Positions 59,125-64,000 of a DNA stretch of 64,000 bases are shown in pieces (position 1 is the stretch's first letter; each line of letters opens with the position of its first letter). A program made the translations under genes and the position numbers. The stretch comes from a candidate division Hyd24-12 bacterium UBA6080 (lineage in GTDB: Bacteria; Fermentibacterota; Fermentibacteria; Fermentibacterales; JCC-6), in contig DIXM01000002.1 in NCBI GenBank assembly GCA_002436025.1, positions 372,001 to 436,000 on the forward strand. Direction: 5' to 3'. A model generated the notes under the pieces. The model was not told where the DNA came from. It saw only the letters and a list, made by a program, of their open reading frames with translations, and made no database searches.

Positions 59125-61581
59125 TCAGTCCCGGATCACCGTAAACCTTCCGCAGTTCGCTCCATCCGCTGTGACAAGCATGTATACACCTGACGGCAGG
59201 TTGCTGCAGTCGAACGACATGGTCTCTCCGGGGTCAAGCGTGACGTTCCGGGAGACAACGAGCCGTCCCGCAATATCGAACACGTTCACCCCTCCGCTGA
59301 AACCGCCGCCTCCAGCGGGCATGGCAAGCAACAGGGTTTCGTGAACGGGATTCACTGCGATTCCAGGCGGAGTCACTGATCCGTGGCTCTGCTCGATACC
59401 TGTCCACTCCGGAACCGTAGTGTAGATGTTCCAGCCCTCTCCGGGGTTGCCGGCCCAGAAGAGCCTTTCCCCGCCCGTCACGGGAAACCATGCAGGACCT
59501 TCGGGTGAGATGATCTCGATCGGGCTTCCGCCCGGAACAACGCAGCCCATGACAGCGGCGGACTCCCCGAAACCTTCCTGCCAGTAGACGGCGAACTGGT
59601 TTTCACCGGACGGGCCCGCGGATGGACGGAATGCCTGCCCCTGCGGGGAAGCGACCTCAAACTCGTCACTGGGCAGAAACCTGGCCCTTATGGACGAGCC
59701 CGAGGTGTCGTCCTGCCACACAAGAAGGATCTGTCCGTTGGAGGCGGAAAGGAATGGTGAGTGGCATACCGTTCCCGAAGACATCTCAAGAGGGGCGCTG
59801 AAAGCCCCGCCCGATGAGACGCTTGCCATGACCCTGCTTCCCGCCGGGCTCTGCTCGACCCAGGAAAGGTGCACCGAACCGCCATTTGAAGCAATGGTCG
59901 GGGGAGCGCAGAACGTTCCTGGAGAACTCACGGCCTGCGCGGGATGTGAGCCGTCGAGTGCGGTCACCATGACCTCGCCACCCGTGGCCTCCCAGTTCAG
60001 CCAGGCCAGCCACATCCTGTCGCCATCCCAGGCCAGTTGGGGAAACACCTGATACCCGTTTTGCGGCACCCTGACCATGACATTCTCAAATGCGTTGCCG
60101 TGGGCTGTCTTGATACGGTAGCTGTAGGTTTCGTACTCGAAATCGCTCCAGGCGAGCCAGGGAACGCCGTTGCCGTCGAAGCATGCCGAAACCCCGGCAT
60201 CCCAGTATTCGTCGGAATCAACGTAGTAGACCTGGCTCCAGCTGTCTCCATCAATGAGCCTGGCCGCCACGTCAAGCCTGCCGTTCTCACCCGTGAGCCA
60301 CGCTGCGACTGAAAGGCTGCCCTGTCCTCCCGCGGCTGTGGGATGGCAATCGGAATGTTCACTGTTCGAAACCCTGTCGTAACTCCTGTACCCCTGAGGG
60401 TCCGGCAGTCCGGCAAATGCCCCCGTCCCGCCCAGAGGCCGGAGAGTCGGGTCTCCGAGGAGTGCGTTGCCGTAGAACCACGCCTTCTCATAGCCGGAGA
60501 ATCCGCTTTGGGCTTCATAGAGCCACCAGGCGCGGAATGCCTCGCCAAAGGTGTCACCATTGCCAAGAGGAGTGTAGAACTGCTCAAAGTCAAGCATGGA
60601 ACCGGTTTTGGCGGCACCGCAAACAAGAAGCCCGTAAGAGGTTCCGAAAAGGTACCAGTTACCCAGGCACCCCGACTCCACCCATCTGGCGTTCGAGCAG
60701 CTGAACATCTGGTAGAAGGCCGTCTGAGGGTCGGCTGCGCTTATCTCAGGAGCCATTACCGAGCCACCGTGGCCGCCCGGTACAAGAAAGGTGTGGCCCC
60801 ACGGTGAGCTGTGACTCATCAGGTGAACGAACTCGTAGCCCTCCCCGAGGCGGGTGAGGTAGTTGGGTGCGGTGGTCACCGCCGGAGAGTTTGACACGGT
60901 CACCCCCGAGGAACCGTAAATCGCCTCCAGGCCGCAGTCGGAATAGCCTGAACTCCAGTCATCGTCTACATAGGTGAGGGCACGGGAGTTCATGGGCATG
61001 GAGCCTGTTCTGTAAAGGTGGTTCTTGTCGAAGTACTGGGCAAGGACTGTGACCTCGGAGCCGTAGCTCATGGCCGAAGCGTCTATTCTTCCCAGCCATA
61101 TCTCCGGAGCCACGGAACCGGTGTGGCCGTCGTAGAAACCGTCCGAATCAAGGTCCTGCCATGTTCCGGTGAGGTCCATGAGAAAGAGCTCGCAGGGAAA
61201 CTCCTCGACCGCCCAGTAATCCTCCTCGTACCAGGCGCAGGGCAGAAAGCCCACCAGTATCGCACCGTCAAGCCCTGAAACGCCCTGAAAAAGGGCTTTC
61301 AGGTCTTCCGCGCTTCCCCCCTCCATCACCGTCATTTCCACGGTCCATCCGTCTGCGGCGATATCCGAAACGAACCTGGCGAGCTGGAATGAAAGGGGAT
61401 CGGCAAGGTAGTCAGCCACCACGACAAGCACCTTGTCCCCCCTGCTGCCGGTGAGGGATGAGACCGTGCTGAAGCACGCAGGGTTGTCCTCGAGGGGCGA
61501 CCGTGGAACTTCCGCCCTGGGGAAACCCCCATGACCAATGGGTACAATCTGAGACACCAGTAACAGAAGAAGACCGAACAT
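59125..61581 (-). CDS. Secreted C25-like (gingipain-type) peptidase with T9SS sorting domain
   Basis: An 818-residue exported protein. After the signal (MFGLLLLLVSQIVPIGHGG) comes a caspase-like C25 domain: VLVVVADYLADPLSFQLARF, EIWLGRIDAS, the catalytic histidine in FVHLMSHSSPWGH and the catalytic cysteine in YQMFSCSNARW, then YGNALLGDPTLRPLGG that closes the gingipain fold. A beta-rich middle of about 300 residues (VAWLTGENGRLDVAAR and similar strands) could bind substrate or surfaces. The end (VNVFDIAGRLVVSRN, LPSGVYMLVTADG) is a type A Por sorting domain. AAGGAG is 5 bases before ATG 61581. Confidence 0.82.
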   Translation of the reverse strand: MFGLLLLLVSQIVPIGHGGFPRAEVPRSPLEDNPACFSTVSSLTGSRGDKVLVVVADYLADPLSFQLARFVSDIAADGWTVEMTVMEGGSAEDLKALFQGVSGLDGAILVGFLPCAWYEEDYWAVEEFPCELFLMDLTGTWQDLDSDGFYDGHTGSVAPEIWLGRIDASAMSYGSEVTVLAQYFDKNHLYRTGSMPMNSRALTYVDDDWSSGYSDCGLEAIYGSSGVTVSNSPAVTTAPNYLTRLGEGYEFVHLMSHSSPWGHTFLVPGGHGGSVMAPEISAADPQTAFYQMFSCSNARWVESGCLGNWYLFGTSYGLLVCGAAKTGSMLDFEQFYTPLGNGDTFGEAFRAWWLYEAQSGFSGYEKAWFYGNALLGDPTLRPLGGTGAFAGLPDPQGYRSYDRVSNSEHSDCHPTAAGGQGSLSVAAWLTGENGRLDVAARLIDGDSWSQVYYVDSDEYWDAGVSACFDGNGVPWLAWSDFEYETYSYRIKTAHGNAFENVMVRVPQNGYQVFPQLAWDGDRMWLAWLNWEATGGEVMVTALDGSHPAQAVSSPGTFCAPPTIASNGGSVHLSWVEQSPAGSRVMASVSSGGAFSAPLEMSSGTVCHSPFLSASNGQILLVWQDDTSGSSIRARFLPSDEFEVASPQGQAFRPSAGPSGENQFAVYWQEGFGESAAVMGCVVPGGSPIEIISPEGPAWFPVTGGERLFWAGNPGEGWNIYTTVPEWTGIEQSHGSVTPPGIAVNPVHETLLLAMPAGGGGFSGGVNVFDIAGRLVVSRNVTLDPGETMSFDCSNLPSGVYMLVTADGANCGRFTVIRD

Positions 61582-61614
61582 TGCAGCTCCTTGAAAGGGG
61601 AAAACAACTGCATC

Positions 61615-61620
61615 ATTATA
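61615..61620 (-). promoter_or_regulatory. Candidate -10 (TATAAT) for the C25-like gene
   Basis: A perfect minus-strand TATAAT 34 bases before the start codon. The position 16 bases upstream reads TTTCCG, a weak -35. Confidence 0.4.
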
Positions 61621-61723
61621 CAAAAGCCCGCCGGTACGGAAACCCGGCCCTTACACGCGGGAAAGTGGAATATTCGGGGACTTGTTCCGTATCAGCCTTA
61701 TGACACCTAACGATGGGTAACAG

Positions 61724-62206
61724 ATGAAAAAGGCAGCACTTCTTTTTGTATTCATGGCGGTCAGTCCGGTTCACGCAGCGGTGCCTGGTGTACCCTCGAC
61801 GCCTTCCCGGTCGCAGCTTTTTCCCTGCGTCATGACAAGGTACTCAACACCCCTGAAACTTGGCTGGGTCCTCGGCCTGGTCCGCTACCACTACACGAAC
61901 CATTACTGCCAGCACGGTCCGTTCGTTCAGCTTGAGCCCGGTTTCGGAGGGGGCAAGGTCAATCTTGGTTACCGTTACGGCATCACCGGCTTTCTGCCGA
62001 TCTTCAATGCGGGTCTCTCCGCCTCGTTGCTTCAGACCTGGGGCAATCCCCTGGGAGATGTTGAACCCGGGCAGACCTATGCCGGTATCGAGCTCTCCAC
62101 CGCCTTTAGCGTGCTGGGGCTGAATGCAGGGGTTTTCCGGCACGTGGGAGGGGAGGATGAGGAGCATGACTGGATCACTACGCTGGGTGTCGGGGCGGGA
62201 TTCTGA
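61724..62206 (+). CDS. Small exported protein, possible outer-membrane barrel
   Basis: A 160-residue protein with signal MKKAALLFVFMAVSPVHAA and alternating strands with glycine turns (GPFVQLEPGFGGGKVNLGYRYG, given as GPFVQLEPGF and GGGKVNLGYRYG; LNAGVFRHVGG), ending in an aromatic residue (LGVGAGF) as in many outer-membrane barrels. No family is recognised. No Shine-Dalgarno sequence precedes ATG 61724. Its stop is directly followed by the stop of the opposite-strand neighbour. Confidence 0.55.
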   Translation: MKKAALLFVFMAVSPVHAAVPGVPSTPSRSQLFPCVMTRYSTPLKLGWVLGLVRYHYTNHYCQHGPFVQLEPGFGGGKVNLGYRYGITGFLPIFNAGLSASLLQTWGNPLGDVEPGQTYAGIELSTAFSVLGLNAGVFRHVGGEDEEHDWITTLGVGAGF

Positions 62207-62824
62207 CTAACGGGACAGAGGTATGATCACTTCCTGCGGGCCGAACACGTAGGGTGCGACCTGGTACGGCGGGAAGATCACCCTGTGACCCCAGACCGCT
62301 CCTGTGGAGTCGGGAACGGGAAGCAGACACTGGTAGTTCTCTGCCGTGGGGGAAGCTCCTTCCTCGATCCAGAAGTCTTCACCAAGTTCCTGTCGAAGGT
62401 GCTTCCTTGCAGCGCAGGCGAACGAGGAGAACTCCTCCTCGCTTGAGAAAAAGCCAGGCGGAGTAATCAGTGAGCCGGTTTCTGTGTTGAAAACGAAAGC
62501 CCTTGTCCATGTGTTTCCGTGGGCGCCACCCGAATACTCCCAGATCCATGCCAGAGCGCAGATCAACCCACTGGGCGACGGCTCGTGCGTGAATGAGATC
62601 TCAAGGTTCCACGGCATGGGTTCGGGGTACTCCGATGTGAGGTCTGTGAAGTTCGTTCTGAAAGCCTCCGCCTGCATTTCAGCGTACTCACCCAGCAAAC
62701 CGGCCAGCACCGGGTTGTCCAGCAGGGTTCCGGCGTAACTCACCGAGATGGTAAAGCCCGGGGTGTTCTCGGTCCACGTGCTGTCCGGGGAAAGAATTAG
62801 TAAAAGAACGAGCGGGATACTCAT
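62207..62824 (-). CDS. Exported DUF4163/DUF3298 (RsiV-like) protein
   Basis: A 205-residue exported protein (signal MSIPLVLLLILSPDSTWT). The conserved core YSGGAHGNTWTRAFVFNTETGSL and the C-terminal PPYQVAPYVFGPQEVIIPLS (read as VAPYVFGPQEVIIPL) are the marks of the DUF4163-DUF3298 pair found in RsiV and related proteins that bind lysozyme or peptidoglycan-type ligands. Here no sigma factor is adjacent and no membrane anchor follows. The start ATG 62824 overlaps the stop of the ABC exporter gene (ATGA), so the two are co-translated. Confidence 0.75.
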   Translation of the reverse strand: MSIPLVLLLILSPDSTWTENTPGFTISVSYAGTLLDNPVLAGLLGEYAEMQAEAFRTNFTDLTSEYPEPMPWNLEISFTHEPSPSGLICALAWIWEYSGGAHGNTWTRAFVFNTETGSLITPPGFFSSEEEFSSFACAARKHLRQELGEDFWIEEGASPTAENYQCLLPVPDSTGAVWGHRVIFPPYQVAPYVFGPQEVIIPLSR

Positions 62825-64000
62825 GTTTTGCACTCCTCCGGGTGTCGGATCGTTATCACGCGGTCAACCTCGTTCACGGTGGATTCCCGGTGGGCAATGA
62901 TCAGGCATGTCCTGTCCCGGAGAAGGTCCATGACCGCTGCCTTGACCTGGGCTTCGCTCTCTTTGTCCAGAGCGCTTGTGGCTTCGTCCAGCAGAACTAT
63001 CCGGGGGTTGCGCAGGAAAACCCTTGCAAGGGCGATACGCTGCCTTTGACCGCCCGAGAGAAGGCATCCCCTTTCCCCGGCCGGCGTGTCGTACCCCTTG
63101 GGAAGCTCGATGATGAAGTGGTGTGCATGGGCGGCAACGGCCGCGCGCTCAACATCTTCCCGGGAAGCACCGGGCCTCCCCATCGTTATGTTGTCGAGAA
63201 TTGAAGAGTTGAAAAGGAAGGGCTCCTGAAGGACGACTCCGATGCATCCCCTGAGGGACTCGAGCGTGTACTCCCCAAGCGGCGCGCCGTCCAGCAGGAT
63301 AACACCCCTGTCCGGATCGTGGAACCTGAGCATCAGAGAAACCAGTGTGGTCTTGCCCACGCCGCTCTCGCCCGATATGGCGACGGTCTCCCCTGGCTCA
63401 ACCGAGAAATTCAGCCATGACAGTACGGGATTGCCCCCTGGGTAGGCGAAGCAGACGTCCCTGAACTCGATGTGTCCCCGTGGGTTTTCGAGAACCCTGG
63501 CATCGGGGCTGTCGGTCACGGCTTCGGGGGTGTCGAGGATTCCGAAGACCCTCTCCGCAGCGCCCACGGCATGCAGGACCTGTCCCGCCGCACCGGCGAA
63601 GGAGCCAACCGGCCCGAACAGCATTCCGAAGTAGCCCGTGAAAGCCATGAGAACGCCCAGCTGCATCCTTCCCCCGATGACCTCAAGTCCTCCCAGGTAA
63701 AGGAGAAAGATCATGCTGAACATGGCCACAAGGCTTCCCCCGTTGAAGATGAACCCCTTCAGTGTCAACCTCAGCTGGCTGGCGAGAAGTGACGTGAGTG
63801 ACCCGCGGAATCCCTTCGACTGGGTGTTTTCGAGGTTGTAGGCCGCCGAAGTACGAAGCCCGGCTATCTGTTCCTGCAGCAGCGCGTTGAAGTCCGCCCT
63901 CCTTTCCTGGACCTCCTTGGACGCCCGCTTGATGATCCCCCCCGCAAGCGCCACCAGCACGGCGAACGCCGGAACCGAGGGCAGGGCGATGAGGGTCAGT
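62821..64000 (-). CDS. ABC-type exporter, MsbA-like (5' end beyond the window)
   Basis: The C-terminal 393 residues or so of a half-size ABC exporter; the frame stays open to the window edge. Seen: the end of the membrane domain (QEQIAGLRTSAAYNLE, GVLMAFTGYFGMLFGPV), then the ATPase with Walker A SGESGVGKTTLVSL, Q-loop VVLQEPFLFNSSI, signature LLSGGQRQRIALARVF, Walker B IVLLDEATSALDKES and H-loop LIIAHRES. It belongs to the lipid/multidrug exporter group, and the substrate is unknown. Confidence 0.88.
   Translation of the reverse strand, partial: LTLIALPSVPAFAVLVALAGGIIKRASKEVQERRADFNALLQEQIAGLRTSAAYNLENTQSKGFRGSLTSLLASQLRLTLKGFIFNGGSLVAMFSMIFLLYLGGLEVIGGRMQLGVLMAFTGYFGMLFGPVGSFAGAAGQVLHAVGAAERVFGILDTPEAVTDSPDARVLENPRGHIEFRDVCFAYPGGNPVLSWLNFSVEPGETVAISGESGVGKTTLVSLMLRFHDPDRGVILLDGAPLGEYTLESLRGCIGVVLQEPFLFNSSILDNITMGRPGASREDVERAAVAAHAHHFIIELPKGYDTPAGERGCLLSGGQRQRIALARVFLRNPRIVLLDEATSALDKESEAQVKAAVMDLLRDRTCLIIAHRESTVNEVDRVITIRHPEECKT

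Overview
The window is about 60% GC and gene-dense. It has short intergenic gaps, many 4-base stop/start overlaps and frequent TTG or GTG starts. It looks like chromosome of a Gram-negative bacterium: there are lipoproteins, a porin, TolC/RND/MacAB-type envelope pumps and TatC. Three exported proteins end in type IX secretion (Por) style C-terminal domains, which points to the FCB group (Bacteroidota, Fibrobacterota, Gemmatimonadota and related candidate phyla). My guess is an uncultivated relative such as Fermentibacterota, but no rRNA or single-copy marker in the window can settle this. I saw no tRNA, rRNA, CRISPR array, prophage or complete insertion sequence.

Layout. 1-9.5 kb: an esterase, a propeller lipoprotein and a long co-directional run (gpsA-like dehydrogenase, GHL10-type glycoside hydrolase, WalJ-like MBL hydrolase, outer-membrane protein, lipoprotein, ion transporter, aroB, tatC). 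9.5-14.3 kb: a glycosyltransferase, a DUF6504-like protein overlapping DNA polymerase IV, a DUF72 protein, a propeller lipoprotein and a convergent prepilin peptidase. 14.4-18 kb: a strongly expressed-looking porin with a clear terminator, a secreted M28 peptidase and a small secreted protein. 18-22.5 kb: a zinc-ribbon membrane protein, a hybrid histidine kinase and an acyl-CoA synthetase. 22.6-29.2 kb: a TolC/MacA/ATPase/two-permease exporter bracketed by two DUF2141-like secreted proteins. 29.3-34.2 kb: a glycosyltransferase, a DUF3592 protein, an RCC1-repeat secreted protein, a secreted-protein gene broken by an in-frame TGA, and a propeller protein. 34.2-42.5 kb: a GGDEF-ATPase-TPR giant, a tungsten-type aldehyde oxidoreductase with a four-cluster ferredoxin, and an oligopeptidase. 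42.6-49.7 kb: two RND pumps and an adaptor. 49.7-57.1 kb: a CheR-PAS-kinase-receiver protein, an ECF sigma cassette, an S9 peptidase, and a 150-bp nested palindrome abutting that gene's stop codon. 57.1-64 kb: a cyclic-nucleotide-binding MscS channel, a C25-like peptidase, a small barrel protein, an RsiV-like protein and an ABC exporter running off the end.

The gene content suggests a peptide-consuming heterotroph. Secreted peptidases (M28, C25, two S9 enzymes) would make peptides and amino acids, and the aldehyde:ferredoxin oxidoreductase could oxidise aldehydes derived from them. Several pumps and two very large sensor proteins manage the envelope and signalling.

The observations I would check first are the in-frame TGA at 32863-32865, which lies in a CxxU context with a hairpin just downstream; the nested palindrome at 56986-57135; the GGDEF-ATPase-TPR protein with two altered motifs; the TTGAAA-N16-TATnTT promoters placed so close to ATG that the mRNAs should be leaderless; and a shared C-terminal GxIKxL tail on two otherwise unrelated secreted proteins.
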